Assembly (NCBI RefSeq): GCF_036370855.1
Contig: NC_088102.1
Location: 67,651,601-67,715,600 of the forward strand
Length of the DNA stretch: 64,000 nt
Direction: 5' to 3'
DNA from: Dromaius novaehollandiae
Taxonomy: Eukaryota > Chordata > Aves > Casuariiformes > Dromaiidae
A program made the position numbers and the translations under genes. Under the pieces are notes generated by a model, which worked only from the letters and a program-made list of their open reading frames with translations, had not been told where the DNA came from and did no database searches. Each line of letters opens with the position of its first letter. Positions within the stretch are counted from its first letter, which is position 1. This document shows positions 47,223-63,384 of this stretch, one piece after another.

Positions 47223-48719
47223 TAAATTGCACTATCTTTGTAATACAGGCTTTAATCTTTTTTCATCAGTGGCCACAAAAGAATTGTGTGTTGTAATTTG
47301 AGTTACTGAACTACCTGCATGTAGGGAATGAGTAGTTTTTAAAGTTTTTCTAGCTTAGTGATTCTGTACATCAATGTTTGTTTCATTTCCAGTGTTCTGT
47401 TTCATAGTCATATCATGAGTAGTGCAACAATTTCCTACAAACCTAACTATTTTAGCATGTAATCAAGTTAATTCATATTATTCTTACAGGGGACAGTTTC
47501 TCTCAAACTTCTGATAAGATTTTGTGCAAAAACATTTAATATGGGAGTATACTAGCACTTTTGAGAATACTGTATATTGTAAGGAGCTGCAGTTGCCTTA
47601 TGTATTTTTCCTTAGGTGACTACTACTCCATCTCCATTTCCTTTGTTTTGTGCTGTTTTTCTAAGTGCTTTCTGCAGGCTTTCTTATTAATCACAAGCAC
47701 ATAGTCCTAGCTTTTTATTTTCTTCTTTCTTCCTCATTATCTTTGTTTGATCTCTTTGCAGTTCTGTATTACTGCCTTCATTAAGCATAAGACTTCAGGT
47801 TTTAAAGCTTGTCTATATTAACACAATTCTGTTTATCAACACTAGCTCACTGGATGTCCTTCATATTAACTCAAGACACTTCATCAATTTGCAAATACTG
47901 TTTTGAAGTTTTTTCTCTAAAAACATACTGAAGATGCATTTAGCCTTAAAGCTAAGACCACAGGCCTGGAATAGTATACTTATGGTTACAGCTTCCATGG
48001 CTGAGCTCCTTATCAGTGAGAAAAACTCTAGGGTGTCTTGGGAAGAGAGGCACTGGTCTTTCCTTTCTAGATCCTTCACTGGCCAGTTTACACCTTCACA
48101 ACCTGTATCCTTCCTTCAAAAACTGGGGGTGACACTTCTTGTGGAGTTAATTACTTCTAAGGTCTAGACACTGGAACTGGTAAGTTGCGTTCAGTTACAG
48201 TCCTTGCTCAAGTTCTGACCAGTTTCCCAGTCTCTGTTCAGCGATATTCTATAGAATGTGAAGCTTGTTCTGCACTTTTTGAACAGCAGAAAAATGTTAC
48301 TGCTTTTAGAGCACAGTGGAAGAGACTTTGATATCAGGGTTTTTTTCAGAGCTAGTAATAGACGATCCAGGTTAAACCTCAGACCTAAAATAAAATGAAA
48401 TGTTTGTAAAATGGCATGCCATATCTCCATTAACTCTTAGTTTCTAAGAACTTGTGTGCTAGTCTGTAGGTTTTTTATCCTTTGGCTATTTCCTTGGACA
48501 GCTGAAAGTACTTTTCCTTGTGGGATGTTGATGCAGTCAGCATAGATTGTAGAATTTCTTGGAGCTGATAAGAGGTCAGATGGTACAGTGTTCAAGAAAT
48601 TGCATCTCAGTTTGGGTGGCACTGTACAGAAACATCCAGATGATTCCTGTTTAGACAGGTGGACTGTTGGAGTTGCTACTGTAATTGTATTAACCGAGTT
48701 AGGCTCTTTTGAGTGGTAT

Positions 48720-48990
48720 CCAGTGTGAAGACAAGAGGCAGTGGGCACAAACTAAAATACAGGAAATTCCATTTAAACATAAGAAAAACTTTTTTTTTGT
48801 AAGCATGATCAAACACTGGAACAGGTTGCCTGGAGAGGCTGTGGAATCTCTGTCCTTGGAGAAGTTCAGAACCTGACTAGGTGCAGTCCTAAGCAACCTG
48901 CTGTAGTTCACCCTGCTTTGAACAGGGTGGGGTGGGCTGGCTGATCTCTAGAGGTCCCTTCCAAACTCAACCATTCTGTGATTCTGTGAA
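48720..48990 (+). mobile_element. CR1 LINE 3' end with 8-bp tail repeats, sense
   Basis: It contains 'agacaagaggcagtgggcacaaact', 'aacaggttgcctggagaggctgtggaatctctgtccttggaga' and 'gaggtcccttccaaactcaaccattctgtgattctgtg'. This is the standard CR1 3' untranslated region ending in two ATTCTGTG units. The tail unit sets it as a bird/reptile CR1. It is 5'-truncated to about 270 bp and is the youngest-looking CR1 here. Confidence 0.9.
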
Positions 48991-49500
48991 ACCCTTAATC
49001 ATCTTAGTGACCCTTTGCTACACTTGTTCCAGTAAGTCCATGTCTGTCTTGTACTGGGGAGCCCTGGACTGGACGTGGTACTCCAGATGCACTCTCACCA
49101 GTGCTGAGTACAATGGAAAGATTGTCTTCCTTCACCCACTGGCTGTACTCTTCCTCACTCTTCCTGTACTCCTTCATTCATACACTCCTTCCTCATAGCT
49201 GGCTCATGTTCAACTTGGTGTCCACCAGGACTCCCAGGTCCTTTTCTGCAAAGCAGCTTTCCAGCCAGCCCCAGCCTGTCCTGGTGCATGGGGTTATTAC
49301 TTCCTAGGTGCATGATTCTGCATTTTCCTTTGAATTTTGTGAGATTCCCATCTGTCCACTTCTCCAGCCTGTCCAGGTCCTCCTGAATGGCAGCACAGCC
49401 ATGTGGTATATCAAGAGATAATCCTCTGTGGGTGTCTGGGATTTTATGCAAGGGTGCTGTGGAAATCTTGGCTGTGTATTGAGGCATAGGGCATTCTGGA
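48991..49500 (-). mobile_element. CR1 LINE fragment, antisense, abutting the previous copy
   Basis: Starting directly after the sense copy, 'tcatcttagtgaccctttgctacacttgttccagtaagtcc' and 'tgtactggggagccctggactggacgtggtactccagatg' follow CR1 in reverse. So do 'ggactcccaggtccttttctgcaaagcagctttccagcc' and 'tgagattcccatctgtccacttctccagcctgtccaggtcc'. It lacks its own 3' end, which would lie to the left, where the sense copy now sits. Confidence 0.85.
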
Positions 49501-50878
49501 TGAGACTTACCATGACATAGTTAAGCTATGGAGCACAAAAAGCTGGTTGAGGGTTGTTTTTTTTTTTTTAATTTAAACATTTGTTGATTAAGTATATGGA
49601 ACAGCATGCGCTAATTCTACTAATAAACTGGTAGAAGATCAGAAAATGTTGTTGAGAGGATGATTTACTGCTTTTTCTTGTCTAGCAGACATAGAGGAAT
49701 GGTGATGAATATATTTGGTGGGGTTGATTGTGTCCTCTTAAATTACTGGACTGACAATTTTCTGCTCTCTCTTCTTTCAATAAAGTTTTATAGTAAGGTT
49801 TTTAATCTCACAATTTCCATCTAGAGTGAGAATAATTTGGGTGCTAACTTTCATATTTTAATTGCTAAGCCCACATTTATAAGAAACATTGTGAGACATT
49901 TCTCACTGGTTTTGCTATATAAATTGCTGAACCAGTGTGTGCCCTAAATGAGAAAAGGGCTTTCCAGGCCAGAGCTGGCACTGCTGTGACTAAAATTTGT
50001 GGAAATCTCAGCTGTCTCAGCTCTTTAAATGTCATGCAGGTTGGAGGAATCCTAGGCACCATATTCTATGTCAGTTTTCTTGCTATAGAAGGAGCTATAA
50101 GGTGCTTAATACGGGTCAGAGAAATGGCATGTCCAAAACAAACAAAAAAAATTGAGTTCTACTTTGATGTAGCTATACAACAGTACTTGATGTTGTCTTA
50201 AGCACTATCATCAACTTGTTTCGTTCTATTCCTGTGGTGTTTATAGCAAAAGTATGTTGCTGTAAACATACTGATTCTATAAACACAGGTGCTGTATAGA
50301 GAATAGAACTTAGTAAGTTGCCTCATAAAGCACTAAATGACATACTGAATTAAGTAATACCACGGTGTTGCTGTTTTTTTAATCTCTGATAAGTATGAGC
50401 AACTAGATCTTATCTGAATTGAACTGCTTTAGCAGTGTGAACATCCTGTGATACTCTTGAAGCTATTGGTTTTGTGTTTCATCCTTTAGAAGTACTTTAG
50501 TGAAATGGGACTGGCTACCTATTATGTTAAGCTTATGTAATAAATTAGAGAGCAAATACCTAGGCAAGAGTTGCATTTACTTTACTATTTTTGTTGTAAT
50601 CATGTATTTTTCCATTTGTTGAGAAATAACCTGTTTTAGTTATGATGAAAGTGCATATTTTCTGCAGCAGACTGTTTAAGAAGAGAAGCCCTTTTCGAAG
50701 TTTCCCAGATCTTTAATGGTGTCCTTGACTGTTCTCTCTTACTCAGTGCTGTTTGCCTTGAGGTTTTTTTTCTCTCCATGTCGTATTTGAACATAGTCCT
50801 TTGCTCAATGTCTGATTGTCTTCATGAACTAAAGTTAATGTAAATGTTATACATTTAAGGGTTTTCATTTCTTTCTAG

Positions 50879-55465
<4,587 letters not shown>

Positions 55466-57605
55466 TAACTACCACACTTCTCCTGTATTTCAGAACATAA
55501 AGGGAAGCTATAAATTATCTTCTTGATCTTTTTTCCTGTGATATATTTGGGAAGGAGGAGGAGAGCGAATAAATGAGGTGTAGCTCTGACTTCAGTCTTG
55601 TACCTTGTTTTAAAGAGATGCATGAGTTTGATTAAATGGATTAGAATGAGTAGCTCAAAGTGTGCGCTCACTTGCTCTCTCTCGCTCTCATACTTAGTTT
55701 AGATTTATGTGAAGTCATTGAATAACTAAATCTGGCAGGCTACACTAATATAATGTGTGCTTATTAAATGGCATTAATCCATGTGAAACTGCTCATACTT
55801 CAGAGCACGAAATGACTTGCGCTGTTAGAACTGCAGCTTAAATAGACCATAAAGTATTTATCTCGTCTGTGGTCATTGAAACAACTCTATTGCGCACTTG
55901 CTACACATAGTCTGTTAACTGTGGTGAATGAAAACTGTTAGGGATCTCTGAGATGGAGTTACTTAAATACATCACAAAGAGTTAAGCTGGATATGGTCAG
56001 TTGTCTTATTTTGTGCAAGTAAGTTTTAGACTTGTATGCAAAGATATGTTTAACTCTGTGGGTCTTGTAAGTTTTCTGTCAAAGATGAAAAGTTTGACAT
56101 ATGCTAATAAGCTTGGACTTGCAATACTTAAATAACTGGTAGGTGTTTGAAGTTTCTGTTTTTTCGTTTTATTTACAGCTCTTAAACTCCATTTTGTTGT
56201 ATAGATGTGCATTCAGCAATATATGTACTTTTTAGGCAAAATAAGGTTATAATTGACATATGTAGAGGTTTTTTTTTTTTTTTGCTTATGAGTGTATGAG
56301 TAATAGTGTGTGGGGGGCGTAATTACAATGCTAAGAGCTGACACAAAACAAGTTTTCTTAAATTTAATTCCTGATTGAACTTGAATTCTTTGTAGAAACA
56401 AACTTTCATAACAGAAGTGTGTAAATAAGTGGGTAAGTAACTTAAGGAATGGTACCTACTGCTCTGCGTTTACAGAGTTAAGTTAAAGCAAAGCATGGAA
56501 AAGTTTGATTACTTATTTTATTCCTCAGTGAAAACATGCAGTATGCTTCCTTTAAAGTGCTCTTACCTCTAGAGCTTAGTTCTCAGGATTAAAGCCTCGC
56601 TTGTTGTGCCGTTGGACTAGTCTCAACTAGTGAGTATATCCTCAAGTGTGATTCCATTATTGTAAGCCAAACTTCTGTGTAGCTCTTCTGTGTTCCCATT
56701 AAATGCTGTATCTTTTTACTTGTGGGTTTCTTCACATCCCTATAGGCTGAAGCACTTGGTGAACTTGAAACATAATATCATGTGTATGATTAAAGGGGAG
56801 AAAATAGCTGGTGTGTACCTATTGCAGTGTATTAGAAGGTGCTCTAGAATTTCTTGAACAGACCTATCAAAATGGCAGTACTGGTATTGCAAAAATTACT
56901 GTGCCAGTCAGACCGGGAACAGTAAAAATTAAATAGATGCTAGTTTCAGATATAACTGAAACTAGACCTTCACAGTTGTAAAACAAGTACATAGTGCTGT
57001 GTATCTTGATGTTCAGATCTTGGTATTCTTCAAGATTTTCATTGATTTTTTTGTGTGTGTTTTTGGGAATACTTATGAAAGCTACAATTTTATTGGTGTG
57101 TGTGTGTTGGAATATCGGCCTTCTACAAAGATACAGCACATTTATTTTAATTACTATGTTCTTCTATATGAAGAATTCTTCCTGCTTCTACTACTCGTAT
57201 ACTGAAAACATTGCAATGTCCTACCACTCCTTCTGAACTGTTTTGTTCCGAGAATTCATAAATGTCAAAATTATTTATTACAGACCTCCTTTGGCCTATT
57301 GAAATTTTTTTCTGTATTTTTAAATACATTTTTGAATATTACCCTGTGCTTTGCGTTTGGTCTTTCAGAATTTCTGTGAGCACCATCAAAATCTCTTAAA
57401 AGCGCTATAAGTTCTAAAGCTTTTGCTTATACCTAAATGATTACCCACTCGTAATAATCCAGAAGAATGGTTAAATTAGCCTTTTGCAAGTGACTTGGCT
57501 TCAGAATGTTTTTACTGTACCATGCACTTAATTATATAGCTTAAAAGTCATTTCAAACGATAAAAGGAACTGATAATGCATCTTGGAAGATATGAAGTGG
57601 TGTGA

Positions 57606-57652
57606 TTTTTTTTATTATTATTATTATTATTTTTTTTTTTTTTTTTTTTTTT
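57606..57652 (+). repeat. (ATT)n plus poly-T run
   Basis: Nine Ts, then about six ATT units, then more than 20 T residues. This is a simple repeat in TOLLIP intron 5 and is likely length-variable. Confidence 0.9.
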
Positions 57653-58310
57653 AATATGCTGATCTAGATGCTCCTCCTAGATTCCATAAACTCTTTCAGG
57701 AAGATGTTTGTAGCCATGCAAACTAGTGACCTTCACTGGCTTTTTTAGTTGATTTTTATCTTCTGGGGAAACTGTCACTAAACTTCAGAACCTCAGTCAG
57801 CCTCAAAAAGAAGAATCTGTGTCTGCTTCCAGGAGGGCAGTAGTAGGATGTCAGTTTGTTCCATAGGAATATAGTTACGCTCTCCTATCTTCTCAGTTCA
57901 GATTTTTTACCTGTCTAGTTAACAGTGTAGCAAATAAGTGAGTTTCATGTCTTTCCTTCAGAAAAGTGTAAAAGTGGCACTAAATAATTTGTTGCATCTG
58001 AAATAGAAGAAATAAAAGAAGCTGTTTGGGCAATATGGAGAGAGTCTAAGCTTTATCTATGATGGAAATAAAGTGGAAGGACTGAAATGTTTATGCAGAA
58101 CAATGTAATAGTTATTTGTGAAAACTGTGCAAAATAATTCAGCTTTAATGTGAAATGGTGTTTAGTCAAATTTAGTTGTGCCATGAAGGCCAAGCTGTGT
58201 GTTTTTTTTCCCGACCATGAGTAACACAAAGTTTCTATTCAAAACTGTATACGTCATAATTAACCTAATTAAAGCTAAAGCAACCTCTTCTTGCTCTTAC
58301 CTGTCTATAG

Positions 58311-58321
58311 TACAAACAGAG
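58311..58321 (+). other. Candidate 11-nt splice-bounded unit (frame-shifting)
   Basis: 'caacctcttcttgctcttacctgtctatag' gives a good acceptor, and TACAAACAGAG|gtaagc a strong donor. Eleven nucleotides would shift the frame, so this unit alone cannot make a normal TOLLIP protein. It is recorded because it lies close to the two in-frame units that follow. Confidence 0.15.
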
Positions 58322-58629
58322 GTAAGCAGTTAGTCACTGTAGGAAGCAGATGAGACTTCAGAGGTCAGCACAAGTTCAGTAACTTTTTTCCCCCATATTT
58401 GATGGTAGATGTTGAAAAACTGATGAAAGCAGAAATGGCAATAGAATATTCTTGCACTAGATTAATTCATTTTGAAAGTTTTCAAAATCAAAAACTTTGA
58501 AAAAGGGTGCTAGTTGATACAAACTGTAGTTGACATTGGGGTTATATATTGGAAGTATGGAAACATTTAAACTTCTGCGTCAGTCTTGCTGCTCTTCTAA
58601 AAGCTGACTTTTTCTACCCTCTCTTGCAG

Positions 58630-58641
58630 CTTCTTCTAAAG
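58630..58641 (+). other. Candidate 12-nt microexon in TOLLIP intron 5
   Basis: A branch-like ctgac about 25 bases upstream, a pyrimidine tract and tcttgcag precede CTTCTTCTAAAG, which is followed by the donor gttagt. In the host phase 1 it would add Ala-Ser-Ser-Lys after residue 203 and leave phase 1 unchanged. Length, phase and splice signals all fit a microexon. There is no transcript evidence in the sequence itself. Confidence 0.35.
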
Positions 58642-59335
58642 GTTAGTGAATGTAGTGCTGTAGAATATGTCGTGGTACACTGGTTGCTTACTATCCAAGC
58701 TGATGTTTAGTAGTATAGCAAAGGCAATAAGCTAAGCAAAGGTAGTTCAGTGAAGCAAGCTATGTATCTGATTGACTAAATGTTCATGGGATAAGTAGGA
58801 AATCCATTGTACTTAAAAATGCCTGCATTAAAAGTGGATGGAAGAAAAAAATGTGGCAGGGCTCTGTCAGAGTCCAGAACATCACTTTCCATTGAGGCTA
58901 ACTTGGCGTGTATGTACATTAGCCCATTAGGTCTCTGTGCTGTTTGGTGGGTTAGCTTGTGAGGGTGTTGGTGTTTGTTCAGAATAGTGTAGGTGTATGT
59001 TGTTCCTTTATGAGCAATAAAATATAATCCTTGCTACAAATGCCTGGTGGTTTGTTTATATTGGGGAAAAAAAAAAACCCTCTAATTGCTATTTCTGTAA
59101 GAACAGCACACTTTGGGAAACTTGTTCAGAGTATTACAGCAAATGTGAGACTGAATCCTAGCTGCCTTTAATTTCTGGTATAAGATAGTTAGATTAGTAT
59201 TTACCTAACTACCTAAACTTACCCAGCTTTCACTTTTAGAGACTATATGGTTCGCTTCCTTTTAAAAATAGATTAATATCTCTTTCCCATGTCTTATTCC
59301 TTTCCCCTCACCCCTTCATTTTCACTTGTCTTTAG

Positions 59336-59356
59336 GGCTTGAGTACTTTGCTCTGG
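59336..59356 (+). other. Candidate 21-nt microexon in TOLLIP intron 5
   Basis: A long pyrimidine-rich stretch (from about 59281) ends in cttgtctttag. The next 21 nt are followed by a perfect donor, TGG|gtaagt. In host phase 1 the unit reads Gly-Leu-Glu-Tyr-Phe-Ala-Leu and exits in phase 1. Its splice signals are the best of all the non-annotated units in the gene. E-Y-F-A-L fits an acidic-flanked AIM/LIR core. Confidence 0.4.
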
Positions 59357-59428
59357 GTAAGTTTCCAAGCTCTTTTCTCACTCTCATCCTCATTGACTCC
59401 AGTTTTTGCATGAACTCATGCAGACAGC

Positions 59429-59450
59429 TTTATTTATTTATTTATTTTTA
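59429..59450 (+). repeat. (TTTA)n short repeat
   Basis: About five TTTA units ending in a T run, in TOLLIP intron 5. Confidence 0.85.
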
Positions 59451-60306
59451 AATGTTACGGCACACTGCATCACAAGGTACTGCACCTGGATGTCACAATC
59501 AGGCAATTTAATGTTTCTCTTGAAATTGTTAAAGCTCTTTACCCTGCTGGAAGGCCTTGACAGGCCTCTGCCTGGTTTCAGTCTATTACGATTAAAGTAA
59601 TTGGTGATAGTGGTTAATGGATAAAACGTGGTACTAATATTTTTCTCAAACCATTTTGTGCCAGTGGGCTGTTCTAGGTGACCGTACTGGTTTCCTATTA
59701 GAGAAACTTTAGTCTTGCAGTTCTGTTCTATTACTGCAGGACTTGCGGAGAAGGAGGTAGTGTCATGCTTTTTAAAATTTTATTTACTTACTTATTTGTA
59801 AACTCAGAAGTGAAAACTCAGTTCTGCAGTGACATTCTGGCAAGGCAGCCTGCCAACTGCCTTCTGAATAAGCCTTTTTATTCTAAAAGGTAATGTCTTC
59901 ATTGGCACGTATCTTTCAGTAATAACATATCTATTTTAGATTCATGGCAACTTAAGCATCTGACATGTGCTTTTGAATGAACTTCAAAAGTAAATTATGT
60001 TACAGGAAATACATTTTTCCTTCTTCCTTTACTATGCCACCTTTGATTTTGAGTTGTATGATGGTAATGGACATCCTTAACTTTGATATGGTATTGATGT
60101 TCAATCAAGTATGCTCAGAAAATTCTAGAATTATACCTTGTGAGAGAAAGTCATTTCTTTGTGCTCTGAATTTCAGAAAGATGCTGTAAATGAAACTAAA
60201 TATATTGCAAGAACCACATCAGTTTTATTAGAGTGGTGGAATTGTAAACCTTTCCATGAATCCATAGGCTTCATTTTACTTAGCAGTTTGCAAAGAAGCA
60301 GCATTT

Positions 60307-60323
60307 AAAAAAAAAAAAAAAAA
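60307..60323 (+). repeat. Poly-A run (17 A)
   Basis: An isolated A run in TOLLIP intron 5. The upstream sequence shows no similarity to a processed gene, so it is not called a retrocopy tail. Confidence 0.9.
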
Positions 60324-62819
60324 GCTGGCATCCATATGCTAGCACTGAATTTTTTTTATGAAGGAAATATCTTTAAGACCTATTTGAATGTGTGTCTTTA
60401 GAACAAGTGATCCTGATTTCTTCCATCAAATGAAAAAATCTGTGCTGAGAAGGTTCCTGAGTTTAATTCTTGAAAGATCCCTTTGCACTCTGCAAGGAGC
60501 AGAATGGCAATGATATAAGAAGTTAAATACAGGGCGCTTGACTGAACAATAAAGTACTGTGTAATGCCTTGGATGCAGTCGGAAAAAATTACCTTATTGA
60601 TGCTTCTTTGATGCTTCTGTTGCTGCTTGTCGCAATCACAAGGTGCCGTCAGTTGACTTGCTGTTGTATGTGCTCGTCTCATGTGTTGAAACGTCACCGC
60701 TTCTGCCAGCCTGTTCGCCATTGCTATTCCACCGAATTAGAAAACAGTGCTCTGTTCTTCTGATTTATGACACTTGGCTAATAGCTGAGAACACTACACA
60801 GGTGTGTGCAATTCCATTTATAGTGGATGCTTAATGTGTTTTACCTTCAGTCTTCACTTCTTAGTGAAATGAGCTTCTTAGTATGTAAAACAGCTTCTTA
60901 CTGAACATTAATAAATTTGAAGTTTATTATAACTCTGTGTAATGATTGCATACACACTAAATCATGGTATTTAGTTTTTTGAATTTATGCAAGAAGTCTT
61001 CCTTACTGTTTTGTAAATCAGAAATGATGGATGCTTTTAATTTGGAAAACAAAACAAGATACTCTTTAAACTGGTAACCTGTATAGTCTGAATATGGAGT
61101 TATATATGAAAAATAAGCATTTACCATAGAAATACTTATTACATATCAGTGTGATACTGACTTCCATTTTATTTGTGTGTACAGTGTAGTTGTAGACAGT
61201 GTAAATTGTCATATTTGAGCTGTAAGAGCTGAGAAAAGAGTTTGAAAATCATTAGCAAAGTTGTACTACCAAGAAATGTCTTGGCTCTGAAATTGAGAAT
61301 AATTAAATCCAAATTATTTTTTGAATACTGCTTTGCAGATATCTGTGGTTTCAAGATTAACTTGTTCTGATGAATCAGTGAAAAGTTGTGTGGCCTTCAT
61401 GATTTTGACACTGGCAAGTCACATGAACTTTGTTAGTAAGCTTGTCCAGTTGTTACTGTAGCTGCTGTGGCACTTGGAGGGAGTTGGAGGCTTCCTTTGG
61501 ATTAATGTTTTTAGCTGGCCTCTTGTCTGGACAGTTCCTGGATAATTTAGGCTGATTATTTACAAAATTCTACTCATTTGGATGGTCTTAGAGCATTGAT
61601 AACCTACTGAAAAAAGTTGAAAGCTTGGGTAAAAGGCAAAACAGCTGTCGTATGACTGTTCTTTCGAGTACTGTGATGCACTATTTCCTGATGCCACACA
61701 TCTTTGGTTTTGACTGTTGTATATGGCAAGATTGCTTGTGGAAATTGTGGGGAAGGAGCTGAGGCTTGTTGAAGCTATAGAAGAGGCAATCTGAAATGCA
61801 GCTGGATGTGATTATTGGGCGGAGTGGTGTATTTGCAGTGTTGGTGAGGACTGCATACTGGTTTGCCTTCTGGGTACATGCATGGTGTAACTTGCCAGGT
61901 GTTCAAGCAATCTCGTAGCGTTGGCAGAACCCCAGGGACCGTGGCTCAGATGGCATGAGCTCTGGAGCCAAAGTTTAGGCCGTTGGGGAAGAAACTATAC
62001 ATATTCTTGGGTGTGATGCATAGGGCTAGGTAGAGACAGGGTGTGTGGGTGTAATAAGATGATGCTAGGAGTTGTTTCTCTGGTTCCAAATATGAACCTT
62101 TTAGAACAGATGCAGCCTGTGCATTAGACTACTTATAGCATGTAGGTTCCCTTTTTGCTTTCAATAAAACTTAAAAAGATTACAAGGGAATTTTTAAAAT
62201 AAGAATTAAAGAGCACTGGCAATTATGGAGATGCTTAAAATTCAAAGAGATGGCTCCCCCTAACATACCTGATAGGACAGACATCCAAGTTGAGGAAAGA
62301 AACAGCAAAGAGCTTGTTAAGTAAAATAATAATTAAGCCACACACACAAAAGCAGTCAGATTATATTTGGTTACAGTACATTGTCAGTAATAGTTGAGAC
62401 AGAAGTTAGGATGGATTAACTGATCTGGGAATTTTAATGTAAGCATCTTTAAAGCTGACAGGAGGAAGTTAATCACTGAGGTACTAAAACATTGGTACAA
62501 GTTAGACATTTCTGATGAAATAGTGTTAGAGGTGTTATAGAAAACGTTGAAGAGGCAAGGTAGGTATTGAAATCACCTTCCTTACTTTTTCAGAGGTGTT
62601 GAGTCTGAACGGAAGTGGTATAGTATAGAGGCAATACTTTTGATCACCTAAATAGTACTTTAGTCATTATGCTAAGAGAGATGAAGCTGCAAAGATGCAC
62701 ATTTGAAAATAATGTCAGTTGTATGATCTAAGTCTGCTTAATATAATGGTGCAGATACTGGCCACCAGAAGTACCTTTTTTTGAGCAATTAGTCAGAATT
62801 CATAAGAAATGAAGCAGCT

Positions 62820-63300
62820 TTTGATCTAGTCCTGAGTAATGCATAGAAGCTGTTTCAGAAAGGACCTTATTTTGAAGATGTCTAATAGTGATTATTCAAA
62901 TGGTACATCCTTGATTTAACTTAAGAAAAAGCAATTATGGTCACAGAAGGAAAGCTAAAAAGATGAACTAAAAACTGTGTAAGGACATTGTTAGGCTCAA
63001 AGTATATGTATGTAGATAAAAAATAAAAAAGCAGTCTTGGAGGGTCCTAAAAAGTTGCTACGGTAAAACAGTAAAGTAGGTAATGGAAGTAAAAGGAAAA
63101 GAAACTCTTCAAAAAATGGAAGATCTGCCCAAATGTAAGAGCATTAAATGATATCATATATCTAAACTGGTAGTAAGGCTGGTCAACAAAGCCTTTGAGG
63201 CTCAAATGCTTAAAGAACTATTTATTTTAAAGAAGCAGAAATTGTGGAATCATTTAGATAACTAGAGGACTTGAAAGGTGTATATATAGGTGAGAGAGTA
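62820..63300 (+). mobile_element. Degraded CR1 LINE fragment, sense
   Basis: 'gcttttgatctagtcctgagtaatgcatagaa', 'aatagtgattattcaaatggtac' and 'aaaaatggaagatctgcccaaatgtaagagcattaaa' recall CR1 ORF2 5'-region words in reptile and bird copies ('tcttgatctagtcctgagtaa', 'taatagtgatcataatg', 'aaaagtggaagtctgacccaaatgagaa'). Element boundaries are unclear and could extend from about 62200 to 63500. The local shift to an A/G-rich sense strand fits an inserted LINE coding strand. Confidence 0.5.
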
Positions 63301-63365
63301 TTAGAAAAGGTGGAACATAAGACCGTAACAGGGTGGCATGGGAAGAAAGGGGTTCCTTTTGTAAT

Positions 63366-63384
63366 TTTTTTTTTTTTTTTTTTT
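63366..63384 (+). repeat. Poly-T run
   Basis: About 19 T residues following 'ccttttgtaa' and followed by gagaggag, in TOLLIP intron 5. Confidence 0.9.

Noticed and set aside
49155-49487. 110-codon minus-strand frame
   Set aside because: Part of the antisense CR1 remnant; a decayed repeat, not a host gene.
60307-60323. Poly-A run as a possible retrocopy tail
   Set aside because: The upstream sequence shows no gene-like segment, polyadenylation signal or target-site duplication.
62570-62625. 24-nt splice-like unit in TOLLIP intron 5 (ttttcag ... gtatag)
   Set aside because: Open in phase 1, but the donor GTG|gtatag is weak and it lies close to a decayed CR1; too little support to list with the other microexon candidates.
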